From Pardosa pseudoannulata (lineage: Eukaryota > Arthropoda > Arachnida > Araneae > Lycosidae), in NCBI GenBank assembly GCA_032207245.1, contig CM063504.1:21302565-21366564 (forward strand): a DNA stretch of 64,000 bases, written 5' to 3'. Of the stretch, positions 1-13,128 are shown one piece after another (position 1 is the first letter of the stretch; every line of letters begins with the position of its first letter). The position numbers were made by a program, and so were the translations under genes. The notes under the pieces were generated by a model. The model searched no databases. It saw only the letters and a list, made by a program, of their open reading frames with translations, and was not told where the DNA came from.

Positions 1-99
1 AATACGCTTTAGAGTTAGTAAAATTTTAGAAATATTATATTGGTCCTTTAATGTTGTTTAATCTACGTCTGTATGCTATAACGTCGCAACATACATACA

Positions 100-540
100 C
101 CTCTGTGTTTGTGGGGGCTTAGTAAAAACAATCGCTTAAAGTCCTAGACTTTATTATCTCGACTATATACAAAATATACACGATATAAAACAACATCATT
201 TGGGAGAGAGAAACAACCTTTTCTACCCTCCAGCCCCCAACAACCATCTGCCTAATTCTTGAAAAAACCCTCACAAAAAGAGGGGAAGAGAAAAAGGGCT
301 GAGAGCAAGGGAGTGGTCAGCTGACCGGACTCCTCAATGATAGCCGGCATTCCACACAGATGTATACAGGGACATAAAAATCCGAAACCCCTCTGGGTCT
401 GGAACTCCTGCTTTTTTCAGGGGAATAAATTCCTACGGGTCCTGAGAATGACCGACCCCTTCTGGTTCTCTTGTGACCAGCTGCCACAATGCCAACTCCT
501 GTTTGAAAGTTCTATCCTACCAGCTAGAGATTAATATATA
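100..540 (-). mobile_element. Possible LTR-like GC-richer segment
   Basis: This segment is clearly less AT-rich than its surroundings and carries a minus-strand AATAAAG near 150. That resembles the better-defined minus-strand LTRs elsewhere in the window. No clean TG...CA borders or target duplication could be placed. The short open frame at 337-534 shows no recognisable domain and is not treated as a gene. Confidence 0.25.
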
Positions 541-715
541 TTCATACAATTCAAAAGTAGTGCTAATCACTTTCCTCTCTGATTTAATTATATAGATTAT
601 CCTGATTTCATTTCAAATTGTAAAATAGATATGTGAGGACATTTACCTCGTTAACTGAAAAAATCCAATATAGGTGAGTTGAGTCCGCATTTGAGAAAAT
701 GTTCGTTGTAATATG
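540..715. repeat. Dispersed repeat, copy 1 (flank module)
   Basis: The motifs GTGCTAATCACTTTCC and TCCAATATAGGTGA, with the text between them, recur at about 17180-17320 and in part at 30855-30900. In those two places the module lies directly to the right of a tRNA-Met-type SINE. Here no clear SINE part is visible to the left. Confidence 0.6.
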
Positions 716-1110
716 TTTTAGAGTTAGTAAAATTTTAGAAATATTATATTGGCCCGTTAATATTGTTTTCTCATAAAGTTGTTTATCTATCCTTAATTTA
801 GACCAAAAGCAGATGAATTAATTCAGTTTATATTTTCCCATCAGTTTCATCTTCCCATTCTATTTCCAAATACTCTTTTGTAGGAAACTTTTACTATCCA
901 AAATACTAACTGTACTCATATAATCCTTTTTGAGGCAAATAGTACTAATATGAAGTAGATAAATCCTTGTGTTTCCAATAACAATTTAGAAAACAATTTG
1001 ATTATTTGATACTTTTTAGAAATTTTGTTCAGTGACTTATAAAATCATTGATTTGAGATGGAGTAAATCCGTTTTCCAAAATTCACCAATTTAGTGTTGT
1101 TTTGTTACAG

Positions 1111-1328
1111 ATTGTTGGCACGATGCTTTTGATGATGGCTATAGTGGCTATAACGGACCCCCATAACATGACTGTGCCGAAAGGTTCCTATCCTCTTGCC
1201 ATTGGACTTTCTCTCTCAGCCGTCATCTTTGCTTTCCCGTGGAACTGTGGTGCACCCTTAAATCCTGCCAGAGATCTTAGTCCTAGAATGTTTACCGCTC
1301 TTGCAGGGTGGGGCAAAGACGTCTTCAG
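1111..1328 (+). CDS. Aquaglyceroporin, internal exon (TM5, second NPA box)
   Basis: This exon encodes part of a membrane channel of the MIP family that passes glycerol and other small solutes as well as water. It opens after a pyrimidine-rich acceptor ending TTACAG at 1110 and closes at a GTAAAG donor at 1329. It holds 72 codons plus two bases. The translation runs through transmembrane helix 5 (SYPLAIGLSLSAVIFAF) into loop E with the second pore motif GAPLNPARD. The aspartate after NPAR is the hallmark of aquaglyceroporins rather than water-only aquaporins, and the arginine belongs to the selectivity filter. The first NPA box and the start codon must lie upstream, outside the window. True glycerol channels are usual in chelicerates. 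The opposite-strand frame at 1188-1430 is a shadow. Family assignment is firm; the exact paralogue is not known. Confidence 0.93.
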
Positions 1329-2584
1329 GTAAAGTATAGAACTTTTATTTTCATTTGAGTTATAGATCTCTATCGTGGTACTAGCAGAGCGTTCATATCC
1401 AACTTTTTTTAAATCACCAAAGATGTACAATAAATTCCAAAGAGAGATTTTTATTCCATAAAAATTAATTTGAAAAAGTATTGTAAATGAATATTCATTT
1501 CACGAGACGTAGAGTGATATTCAGTAGTATTTTGCGTTTTACATAATAAATTTTTATCTCTCCGAGTGGAACACATCGAGGAAGAAAAGTTTCCAAAATA
1601 TACGCTAAAGGTTTACTGTGTCAGTGGCTAAAGCGTTCTATGATTTTTCCTTCACCCTTTGTCGACTAGAATGGAATACGAGAAACCCACTCTAGTTATT
1701 GTCCCTTTACTTCCGGTTATAGATATATAAACATATATTATAGATTGTTAATTTTTATTACACATAAAGCTCGTCAAGTCTCGAAGATCATCCAATAAGA
1801 AATAATGGATTCTAAATTTACAAATAAAAATATTCTTTGAGAGACTTATTTATAATTTTTTTACGAAAGTCATCCAAGATATTTAAGTGGTGCAATTAGA
1901 GATACATCTGTTACAGAAATACTTCGAAATAGAGATTTGCAAAGTCATGAAAAGCTATCAGCGTCTTTGTGCCTCAGGGGGTACGGGTGCATCCCTCATT
2001 AAATGTCAGTCAAAAGACGGGCAGTTCCTAAACAATCAACCTGACCCTCCTACCGCAAAACTCCATGGGAGAAAGCACTGACAGAAATGTACATTACATC
2101 CATTTTCGGAGCGTTTTTGGAGGTCGAAAATTTTACGTGACAACCGCTTTGAAGACATCATCAGTTTGGCGGAATTGTACGTGCGAACCGCTTAGATGGT
2201 TATATACACACAAATTCAATGTGTTATAATCAATATGTATTATAATAATAGTTCAATATGTATTATAAGGAGTGTCCGTCCGGCAATAACATTATTAGCA
2301 CATAGTATGCTAGATGCGTACTAGGACGTTTTCTGACGATTGATACTTGAGCGCGGGTCACTTACTAGTACGGGTTAGTGTAACAACATGGTTTGTTTGT
2401 AGTTACAAAAATAACTGTATATACAGGAAAACGAAGCCGAATGTTCTTGTCTACTACATAGATTCTGAAAAAATTTAGACAAATAAAAACTAGTTTTTAC
2501 ATCAGTTGATGCGGAACCACAGAACGGGAAGGTTGATTAAAAAAATCAGTTTAGATTTCAAATTAACTTTTTATTTATCATTGC

Positions 2585-2589
<5 letters not shown>

Positions 2590-2657
<68 letters not shown>

Positions 2658-2730
2658 TTGTGTGTGTGTATTTATATATTATATATATATTTGTTTATTT
2701 GTCTATTTATATATTTGTTTATATATTTCA
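2590..2730. repeat. (TA)n microsatellite
   Basis: About 70 bp of uninterrupted TA dinucleotide are followed by imperfect TATATTTG and TG-rich text. It gives rise to meaningless Tyr-Ile open frames. Confidence 0.95.
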
Positions 2731-3949
2731 ATATAAAGTGCGAAAAGTTAGTTAAAAAATTTAATAATTTTCGATCTATTGGGATTTAACTGAATAACAA
2801 AATTTACGCGCAAAAAGCCTGCTCCCGGTACAATTCCGCTGCGAAATGTACCCGCACATAATGTGTTAGTATAGTTAATCAATTTATTTTATTATACAGT
2901 TTTTCATTATTTTAACTATTAATGAAAGTTAGTTATTTTTCAGTAATTAAACTAAAAAATCATAACGATACAATTATATAGGCTCTATTTAGAATTCAAT
3001 TTCCAATTCCAAAGTTCATATTTTTCCACGAGAATCAAACTACTATTCTATATAAAGGAAATTAATTTCTTCTCATTGCTCTTTGAAACTGACATCAAGG
3101 GCATGTTATGAAAATGCGCATAAAAATACGTATCACTGTTTGATATTTTCTCCATCTTTCCAAACGCCAAATAGAATGCCCTGAAGCTTCACCGAAATGC
3201 ATCCGACAAAGTAAAAAAGAACCGTTATCAAATGCCATCAGTCTGAAAAGTTTTCAAAACAACCTCTATTATCGATTAACAATGGTTGATATGAGACACT
3301 TCTAATGTTGACTTTCATCTTAAGAAATCGTGGGTGTCACAATCTGCTATTTTTTCTTCTAATTTTGGTTGGCCAAGACCTCAAAGCTTATTATCTCGGA
3401 AGATTCAGTGTTCTCTGCTTTTCTATTTACTGAGCAGATGAAGAAAGCTAAACAGTACATCTTGAAGAATCGATGCTGTTTATATGAGAAACCTTGAAAG
3501 GTGCCATTTTAAGCTGGAGAATTTCGAATATAAAATAGTGGGGTTTTCAGACCATATGTTTGTTTTATTTTTTATATCTTTATTCTAAAATCTAGCATAC
3601 AGTTAGCTAGAGGATAGAAAGGTTTTTAAGATAATTTAGAAAATTAATTTATTTATACTCTAAATTTTTATGGAATGATTTTAAATTCCTTTCAATTATT
3701 TTCCTTTTATTTTTGATATTCTTTTGAGAGATGTTGATAATTTTAAAATCGATTCCTAATTTCCAGGATTATGAATTCATATGTACATATAACGGAAGAA
3801 ACTAATAGTGAAATACAATAAAAATTATTCATTAATTCCACTTACAGCTAATGAGAAATTTCAATATACTTAATGAATTAGACATTAATTGCTTTGATAT
3901 AAAAAAGTAGAGAAAAAATTGTGGAAAGTTATATATATATATATATATA

Positions 3950-4413
3950 CCAGAAGACCCGACAGACGTTGTCCTGTTTTAACGCTGTAAATACAAAAGT
4001 TATAAAATTCTTTTAAATAAATTGTAAACTGTATCGCTTTAATGGAAAAGTAAGGAAAAAATCATTTAAAAAATACTTGACATCGCCAAGCGTACAGTCC
4101 TCCCAAACATAATTAGATTAAATTAAATTTCCCACATTGATTGTACGGGGATTCGATCTCGAGACTCAAGCCCGTTTCGCTGACCCCTGCGCCACAGATA
4201 CGTTGGCAGTGAAGGGTTTCAAGAGGCATTATAATAATCTAAATAAGCACGCAATTCTGAATTTTTAATAAAACACATTTTCTATGGGATCAAAAATGTA
4301 AAGAAATCTTGAATCAAATTAATTACACGCACAAAATTTCATCAAAATCAGTCCAGTCGTTTAGGAAGTGTTCTATTACAATCACACGGACAGAAGAATT
4401 TATTATATAAAGA
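3950..4413 (-). mobile_element. Non-autonomous Helitron-like element
   Basis: Read on the minus strand, the element begins TCTTTATATAATAAATTCTT followed by a TTCTGTCCGTGTG block and ACTGGACTGATTTTGATG. I recognise this arrangement as a frequent Helitron 5' end in arthropod genomes. It ends near 3950 with a short hairpin, GGACAACGTCTGTC, then a GGGTC-type tail. The usual final CTAG is degraded here. No helicase coding sequence is present. Helitrons make no target duplication, so the borders rest on these motifs alone. An RTE-type LINE tail was considered as an alternative. Confidence 0.5.
4141..4205 (-). repeat. tRNA-like fragment inside the Helitron-like element
   Basis: The minus strand carries a box-A-like TGGCGCAGGGGTCAGC and a box-B-like GATCGAATCC about 45 bp apart. 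The T stem and acceptor stem do not pair properly, so this is a tRNA-derived relic or SINE fragment rather than a working tRNA. Confidence 0.35.
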
Positions 4414-4455
4414 TATATATGTGGGTGTGTGTGTGTGAGTGTATATATATATATA

Positions 4456-4882
4456 TGTGTGTAATGAGACTGACTTCTCGATGGGGGGTTGCAGTCATGG
4501 CCATAAAAATGATACCGTTTCAGCTAAAGACCTTTATTAAGATAACTTTGAAGGACGGGTTCCCACTTCATCATAGGGACAAACTGAAGGGTCAGCTAGC
4601 ATGAAGTTCTGTGTACAAGACAAGTAACACCTGGGTCAACATCTGTGGGAAAATATCTCTAGAAAAATCTGTCTCCGCCAGCGTGTATCTCCTTTTTATT
4701 TGGAAATTTCCTAAATTGTCCGCTAGGACCATGTAGGTTTATCATTGGCCAGGCCCCTTCTCTGAGGGCGTAACCTGTAGCCCCAGTGGTCAATTTAGGT
4801 TAAGGGTTAAAAAGGGGAATGGAAAATGACGCGGGAATTTTTACCCTTGATTGAAGTTTTGAAAACCCCTGAGAATTTTCCT

Positions 4883-4886
<4 letters not shown>
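4456..4886 (-). mobile_element. Solo LTR, family 1, copy 1
   Basis: About 430 bp is shared with 24440-24860 at an estimated 85 per cent or so by eye. On the minus strand it starts TGTAAGGAAAATTCTCAGGG and ends GTCTCATTACACA. It carries AAATAAAAAGG as a promoter-like box and CTTAATAAAGG as a polyadenylation signal, in the right order for an LTR. No internal coding region adjoins it, so it is read as a solo LTR. Both sides are (TA)n, which hides any target duplication. Confidence 0.7.

Positions 4887-4943
<57 letters not shown>
4887..4943. repeat. (TA)n-(TG)n microsatellite
   Basis: About 40 bp of TA repeat runs into TGTGTG, directly against the end of the solo LTR. Confidence 0.95.
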
Positions 4944-7087
4944 TGTATATGAATGTATGTATATATATATGAATGCCAGGTACGAAGAATTAAGGTTATT
5001 AACCCTAGAACGACATATTATAATTCTTTTATCATATGATAATAATGTTAAATACAAACTAATTTTAGTCGGCTAAAGATCTTATTGTATGTTAACCTAT
5101 ACGCTTTGAAAAACCATCGAATTCAATTTGATGCCTTTGACCGATATGAATGCGTGAGTTTCTCAAGTGATAGCCAAAAATTTTTAACGGCCTTATCCCA
5201 AACCAAAGTGAATTAAAATAAATCGGTTGAAAATTTTATGCTATCAAGCGAAACAATCCACTTATACTTCGTATACCTACCGTGTGATAAGTCCTTTAGG
5301 CACTTAGTGTTTTTTAAACATAAATAAGTTACGAAAAACAAGGTGGGAATCATATATTACTTTTAACAGTATTTTTATAAATTTACAAGAAAAACGGTGA
5401 ATGTAAATACCATTAGCCTTCTATAGACTAAAATATTTTTAAAGATAATGAGGCATCAAGTACTCAAGTATTTCATTCTAGGGTCCAGTTTGTCATTAGT
5501 AATTGATAACACTATTCAATACAAGGAATCGAGGCAACTCATTAATTTAAGTCTTGAGTAGAATTATCACTTCACTTATCCTGTACGTTTGTTGAAACCT
5601 GAGAGTGAAAAACTATAAGAAAAATCAATCATCAATGATCTAGAAATGAAATAGCATATTCAATATCTTATTTTATTATTCAGGACAGTGATGTTATGCC
5701 ATATGATGTATCTCGATTTTTCATTTATTTTAACTATATTCTAAAAACTTTATTCCTAAAAATTGACTTTTAATAATTAATGGCAGCATTTTATGTAAAA
5801 TCACTAAATTATTTCTATTTGTATTTTCATCCCCTAATTCATATAATTTGATTTGGCAACAAAATATATAAGGTACCATTTCAAAATTAATTCATCGTGT
5901 ATCGCTGTGTGTTCAATACTGATATTTCCATAACATAAATATATTTATTCATCAAACTGTAACTCTGAGTTAAAGAGGTGGTTTTGTTTGATTATTTTTT
6001 ACCAGTCATGGGTTTGAATCAAAGTAGAAAACTGCGTGGGGCTTTGCTAGTTTTCCTCACACTAGCTAACCAAAGTGTCCAAGTGAGCGACCGCTTCCAT
6101 CCGATTGCAAGACAATTGCAACCCCCCCATGAGAACCCAAGAAAAAACCAAAATGCAAAGAATAGGCCCATGATTCTGATTATTCGCCTTTATGGAGAAT
6201 TCATATGTGTGTATGTAAAAACACTAGAAAATGGATAAACACAGTTATATATTTGTCATATTTTGATATTCATATATCAATACCCTATGTTTTTGCTCAA
6301 TATAAGATTTTCTAATACCTTCAAATCGTTAAAAACCATTCCCATTTATAACAAATCACTCAGAAATAAAAGAATGCGGAGTAAAATTAGCTTTTCTTTG
6401 AGTGTTGAATAACATTCATCATAAAGAAATCTAAAAATGACAAATCTTGTGATCACGGTAGCCAACAAACAGGTTCACATACACCTATGCAAAAAATTTC
6501 ACACATCCCTTCTAGGTAATTTCTGACATCAGTGATAAAATGTACGGAAGCATTTTTACATTGGAATCAGATTATGCTTCAAATAGAGGTAGAGATATCA
6601 GTTACATCTCGGTAATGTCTCTATCTGTATGATGGATACGTGCATCCGTCCAAGGGATGAGTAGGGAGGCTTGTGTTGTCCAGTCAGATAATCATGAACC
6701 ACCCTAAACAGATAAAAAAGATTTGATGTGTGCACATGATCTTATTAAAACATTGCATAGTATTCTAAATCGTAGAGGAGAAATAATAGCCTTATTCCCA
6801 GATCATCGACTACCATAACTTCAACTATCTAGTAGCTCTAAGGCACGTCATTTTCTGGCATTTAATCTATAGGTAAAAAAAGGAAAAAAATCCGTTTTTT
6901 ACAATCCCCTACTCTCTCCTTTTAAAATTTGCCAGATATTTTCCTAGTGCCTTGTGTTGTGTATTGAGGGCTCTTAAAGTAATAGGTAAGTAGCCCCGAT
7001 GGAATTAGAATTCTTCTATCTTAGATAAGTTTTAAGCTTTACTACTCTTGCATATGATTCTTTCTTCAAAACGCTTGAAAGATAAAC

Positions 7088-7520
7088 TTTGTTTTTATAT
7101 GTATACATACACAAACATGTATTTTATATATATACATATATGTGTGTGTAAGCAATAGAAATTGTTTAACTTCTTAATTAATCAAAATTAAATTAAAATA
7201 GGCGTATTCGGAATTTTGTACTACATCTCAGAAATCAGTTAGAGATTTAACGAATGCTTGCTTAGTGTAGAAACTACTGAAAAAGTCGACTGTAATCTTT
7301 CTTTCTTTGTTTTTATATGTATACATACACAAACATGTATATTATATATATACATATGAGTGTGTAATCAATAGAAATTGTTTAACTTCTTAATTAATCA
7401 AAATTAAATTCTATTATAATAGGCGCATTCAGATTTTTGTACCACATCTCAGAAATAAATTAGAGATTTAACGAATGCTTGCTTAGTGTAGAATCGACTG
7501 TAAAAAGAATGAGTGTAATC
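7088..7520. repeat. Tandem duplication, period about 218 bp
   Basis: The block starting TTTGTTTTTATATGTATACA at 7088 is repeated from 7306. Both copies contain AATAGAAATTGTTTAACTTC and GAATGCTTGCTTAGTGTAG. Differences are few. No coding capacity was seen. Confidence 0.9.
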
Positions 7521-7879
7521 TTTCTTTCAAGTGTATCACTATACTAATTTAAAGGCCACCGTGCATTTATTTGCGATTAGAAACATTTGAAAGCGATTAA
7601 GTCGTAGGTAGGTTATTGAAACATTCAACCCACGAAGCAATATTCTATCTGTAACCTTAAATGAAGATGCATTCTTGAATAAATATTATACATGGCTGAT
7701 AAGTAATAATTATCTTCTCTATTTAGATTGAACTAGTTTCATTGAGGTATTTACTACAAAAAAATTTTACAAGAATCCTTGGTAAAATATGACCTGCTTT
7801 GATAGGATCACACTGATAATCTAAGGTTCGAAAATGATAGTGTCGCAATGGATAAAGACCTCAAATTCATACGGTGTCT

Positions 7880-8495
<616 letters not shown>

Positions 8496-9251
8496 TAGTC
8501 AAATTAATAAATTATAAGTATTATGTAGTTACAATAAACGTACAAGTTTATAGAAATTCTACCGTACTAAACGTAGAAAGTTGATGACTAAAACATCTAC
8601 AATACATGTAAATTTTAAATTCTCTTCTACATTATTTTTATTGAAACAGTTTGAATTAATATCTTAAGTTCAGTTACGAATATTAAAAAGTTTCTTCGAG
8701 TTACTTCAATTTTTCTGTTAATAAGTTTATAATGTTAATAAATTTATAAATTTATAAATTTATTTAGTCTAAGCCCTTCTCAAAACTGTATCTCCTTCTA
8801 AAAACTTCTATAAGGAATTTCTTTCACTTTACCAAGCGTCAACTAACCAGACGTTGATTGTAGAGATTCTGTAAAATATAGAACATTTGTCAAAACTTAT
8901 GCGGAACTCACTAATTAGTTAGCCCTAATTAAACTGAACATCCCCGCTCATATTTAAAAAAATGTTGAAATTTTTCCTCTAATGCGCGAAATGTATATGT
9001 TCAAGTAGAAAAATATTAAGTTATCTCATTTTTATTTGCGAGTTATTTGGCACTTCAAAATTGGATAAACAGATAAACCCATAGCATAATATTGCCTTAT
9101 TTATTACAAAATAGTGTTTAAATCAGAACATTGTTATACTATTGAATGAAATATCCAGACGAATAGTTCACATATAACGTAACATGGAAATAGTTTCCGC
9201 ACTCAAAAGAAATTTTCTCATTGATATCTTTACACAGCAAATTATAAATAA

Positions 9252-9300
9252 CTAGCTGCTTCGCACCCAGCCTTCGGTCTGGGTTATACATGTTCCCAAA
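9252..9300 (-). mobile_element. Helitron-like 3' end
   Basis: The minus strand reads CCCAGACCGAAGGCTGGG, a hairpin with a seven-pair stem, one bulged A and a GAA loop. Ten bases later comes CTAG followed by T. A terminal hairpin plus CTAG inserted before T is the Helitron 3' signature. A second copy lies at 31409-31439 in the opposite orientation. The body presumably extends rightward to around 9500, but its 5' border was not found. Confidence 0.6.
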
Positions 9301-10418
9301 AAAGTTGCAAATTATTGATGAATATGATAGTGTATAACAATAGATAATTCCAATAATAAATTTGTACGTGTGCACTGTTGCCCATGAATAGCAGCTCTGT
9401 ACATATACATATAATTATGAAAAGTTTTGATGCCAAATTCCTCGGCTCTCTACTACATATTATATAAGGCAACCTTCGTACCGATGGAATAGTATAGGTT
9501 AAGATCTGTGAAGGACAAATATTTTCATAAATTTTATAGTACAACAACTTCGTGGTTCGGCGTTGCTTTAACTATCTTGAATACAATGAGAAGTCAAGTC
9601 AATAGCACAACCTAGTTTTGTAGCCCGACGACGAACGGACTAAAGGTAACTTTAAAATAAGAATTTCTAAACTTCACATAACGTTTGCATGGGTAATGCT
9701 TTCTTATATTGTTACAAATAAGGCTAAGGGTAAAAGACAGAAAATTGAAGTAGAATAAATAATCACAAAAATAAAACAAAAAAGAAATAGTTCATAGAAC
9801 TATTGTTTCAATAATGGAAAAATAAATTGATTAAAAGAATAGATTTGTCTATATAGAAAATAATATTTTTCACAGCATGACCATGAGTAAAATTCAATGA
9901 GTATCACAAAGGCCTTAAATGATTGAGGCAGGGAGCTGCAAATGAAACAAAACAGACATTTAATTTTAAAATTTATACTTATATTTTGCATAGTTAGAAA
10001 TAGCATTTCAAAAATTATTACTAGTAAAGAGACAAAAATCAAACCCAAACAAAATATCTTCTTTCTGTATTCACTTCTTCGACAAATCTGATATATGAAC
10101 TTTTTCATCTCTTGCTGCCAACTGTTATTGAAAACCCAGTCCCATTTGAAAGAACATTTGAGGCCCAGATCTATAAGACGTATCACTGAAGATGGAAATT
10201 TGTTGAAAGATATTTTTAATATATTTTATTGTGTAAATTAGAAGCCTCACAATAGGATCAGGAGAGAGAGAAGATCGATGTTTAGGACACAAAATTAGTG
10301 TAAAACCGTTAATGCAATTATGAAAATTACGTAATATCTCGCAGCGCGTCTGAGGAATCTAGTCTCTGAGATTCACACTTCTTAAGACCACCATTAACTA
10401 ATTTCTTGTTTTTTCCAG

Positions 10419-10612
10419 CTTTCGAAACTACAACTATTTCTGGGTACCGGTTGTGGGACCTCATATCGGTGCAATCATTGGAGCCTGGGGTTACAAGCTT
10501 TTGATCGAACAACACTGGCCAGTCGACAGCTACGATTTCGGAGGACCTACTGAAATCAAGACTAACGGAGAATTCAAAAAGAAGGATGACCTACCCTTCG
10601 TCGACAAGAAAA
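10419..10612 (+). CDS. Aquaglyceroporin, exon with TM6 and cytoplasmic tail
   Basis: This is the next exon of the glycerol channel. The first base completes the split AGC codon, giving SFRNYNYFWVPVVGPHIGAI and then IGAWGYKLLIEQHWP. This matches the conserved entry to and body of transmembrane helix 6 (FWVPxxGPxxGA) in MIP channels. A hydrophilic tail follows: a lysine-rich stretch and DDLPFVDKK. The acceptor is TTTTTTCCAG at 10418, and a strong donor GTAAGTAT begins at 10613 after one base of a split codon. Reading on through the donor gives unrelated sequence, so the frame running to 10815 is not the real protein. The family is certain; the tail beyond the donor depends on the next exon. Confidence 0.93.
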
Positions 10613-11689
10613 GTAAGTATCTTGTCACTATATCCATTGCATGCAAAAGTGCATATATCGATAGGCACTCCAGCTTTGCACAGCGAGCTGAAATGGTAAA
10701 TCTTGTTACGCTCTTTGTATTGTCAATGTCAAAGGACTATTTTACTAGTCCCTTTAAAAATTTATATGTGAACTGTAGATGCTACATGTATGCTGATTTA
10801 TATAGATTATGGTAAATGTAAATCAATTATATATGTATATATATGTATGTATGTATGTATGTATATATACACGTATATGAGTGTCCGGTTGTGTGTGTTT
10901 TACACGAATCCACATGGTTTGACGTAGTGTCACCAAATTTTGGCCAGACATTCTTTTATACCGGTAGACTATCATATTTGATGTTAAAACATATTCTACC
11001 TATCGAAATGGCTGGTATACCAATAAATACAAGGACAATGTAAGTAACGGTCAAAAAGGACGATGTTGAACACCAATAGCTGCACTATCCTCGCTCAGTC
11101 TGCTTTATCAACTTAAGAGTTCATTTCTTTGATAGTGCAGTTTGTTCGTGGCTGCAAAACAGCTACCGGCTTTTAATATATTTCTCTTTCGGTCTTACTA
11201 GTACTAAATTAGAACATATTTCTATATTTTTTACCTTTTGGTAATATGTAATCAGTTGCATAGTTATGTGATTCCATTTGTAAATTAATTAGCTGGATTA
11301 AATATGAAATATTTCATATGAATTAAAATTAAAGCAATCTTTCTGAAAAATAATAATAAATAAACAGCTTTTCTCAACAGCCACCAAACATATACCGTAT
11401 CAAATATGACACGCTGGGAATGCAAACCTCAAATTTTCCCTGTAATATAAACTTTTATAATTTGATAGTTCTACGATGAAGTTTTTTTATCTTGATAAAA
11501 TTTAAATGAACACTTCACACTGAGAGACGAAGAAATATCTACTTTCAGCTACTTCATATTAATACTTCGGTGAAAACAAATTTAATAGAAAAGAAAAAGT
11601 TGTTTTACTTCCAAGTATAAGGCTTATTTAACTCAAAAATGTTAAAGATACTTTAAAATATGATCTTATCTTTAGTTAGGCACTGTAAG

Positions 11690-11760
11690 CGATAGCTGGC
11701 ATAAAAGTTAAATGCGTTTTAATATCGGAGTCTACAGGTTCGAAACTCACTGCATGCATG
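11690..11760 (+). repeat. Degenerate tRNA-derived relic
   Basis: A box-A-like TAGCTGGCATAAAAG is followed by AGTCTACAGGTTCGAAACTC, a box-B-like segment, at tRNA spacing. The stems are broken. It looks like an old SINE head. Confidence 0.35.
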
Positions 11761-12943
11761 GGTGCTGATAGCCTGTAAAAATAAGTTCTAAGCTCGTCTA
11801 ATTTGAATTTGTGTTACATTAAGTTTACCGTAGCTCTCTGAATCAGTATAAACTTTAGCCCAGCCACATGTTACTACTATTAAAATATTGACATTCGTAT
11901 TTCCCTATTTTAAAATTACGTTAAGACATGTTATAAACTAACGTCCAATTTTAATGTAAACAAATCTGATTCTTTACTGATAATTGCATTTAAATGGTGG
12001 TTTGTGAAAGTATCAGAAAAAAAGAAAAATTTCCAATGCATGGTAAAAACCATAAAAAGTTTACTCATTGAAAATACTGACGAAAAATACCTATATTTAC
12101 TTCAAAAGCTTAGTTTAATAATTTTGAAAAAACCTGTTTGAACTACTTGAACAAACTGATAGAAGTAAAAGAAAAAATATCTTCTTTTGTACCGATGTTT
12201 AAATACAGGATTAATTTGTGGCGGTTCAAATTTTGTTACCATTTGTCAAAGTTTTTTTTTTTTTTTTGTCTAAAAGCAAATGCTATTCAGAAGGAATTTA
12301 TATCCTTAGCATCGTTTACAAGACAGGTGTCTTGGTGATGACGTAAGGACACTGTATAATCTCTGGCAAATATGCTCAAACAAAGAATTTCCAAGTATAT
12401 GCATTTTGTTTGAGCAGCTGTTGACTGACGAGAATATTTTTTGGATAAATATCATTAGATAGTTACCGTAGAAGGAAGACAAAGCTCAAGGTAGAATAAA
12501 TAATCTTTTTGCATGAAATAAGAATGAATTGTTTCAATGGATACGGGATTATACCCGTTTAATTCATGCATAATATTATAACAAAAAAAAATACAGCTCT
12601 TTTACATAAAACTTTTTCAATTTAGAATCAAGTATATAATCTTATTAATAACTATTCAAAACTTTTATCAATGTTTTTTTATTACGCCTTTAAAATCTTA
12701 TGTATTTATGCTTATTAGGTAATTGGAATGTCGTGAATTTGCTTTCTTAAAACTAAAATAAAAATATTGAATCCCTATTAGATCTTCATTTATGCTACAT
12801 ATTGATTATACCATTTATGATTGATAAACTATTTTCCAGCTTTACTAGAAATATTTACATAATTATACATTGGTATCTATAAGTAAAGAATCCTAATGGT
12901 GTGGAACTATCCTGCAAACACACACACACAATATATGTGTGTT

Positions 12944-12946
<3 letters not shown>

Positions 12947-13033
<87 letters not shown>

Positions 13034-13091
13034 ATATATATATATATATATTATTATATATATGTATATATATATATGTATATATATACAT

Positions 13092-13123
<32 letters not shown>

Positions 13124-13128
13124 CGTAT
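12947..13128. repeat. (TA)n microsatellite, about 180 bp
   Basis: A long TA dinucleotide run with a few TTTA, ATTA and GTA interruptions, preceded by (CA)n and TGTGTG. Three overlapping Tyr-Ile frames on the plus strand are artefacts of it. Confidence 0.97.

Larger units (their letters stand above)
1..770. repeat. Direct repeat pair (about 55 bp)
   Basis: A stretch of about 55 bp containing TTTTAGAAATATTATATTGG occurs at 8-52 and again at 718-766, with only a few substitutions. It brackets about 700 bp of different sequence. It is too long for a target-site duplication and may be two copies of one dispersed repeat or the ends of a larger one. Confidence 0.6.

Noticed and set aside
2090..2860. 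A possible TIR element using GCGGAATTGTAC near 2169 and its complement near 2828
   Set aside because: Only about 12 bp match, the outer sequences do not pair and no target duplication was found.
9800..10186. A 128-codon minus-strand frame just left of the second aquaglyceroporin exon
   Set aside because: Composition is that of AT-rich noise (Ile, Phe, Leu, Lys, Tyr), there is no domain, and it lies inside the intron.
10613..10815. Continuation of the aquaglyceroporin frame past 10612
   Set aside because: A strong GTAAGTAT donor lies at 10613 and the translation beyond it no longer resembles the family.
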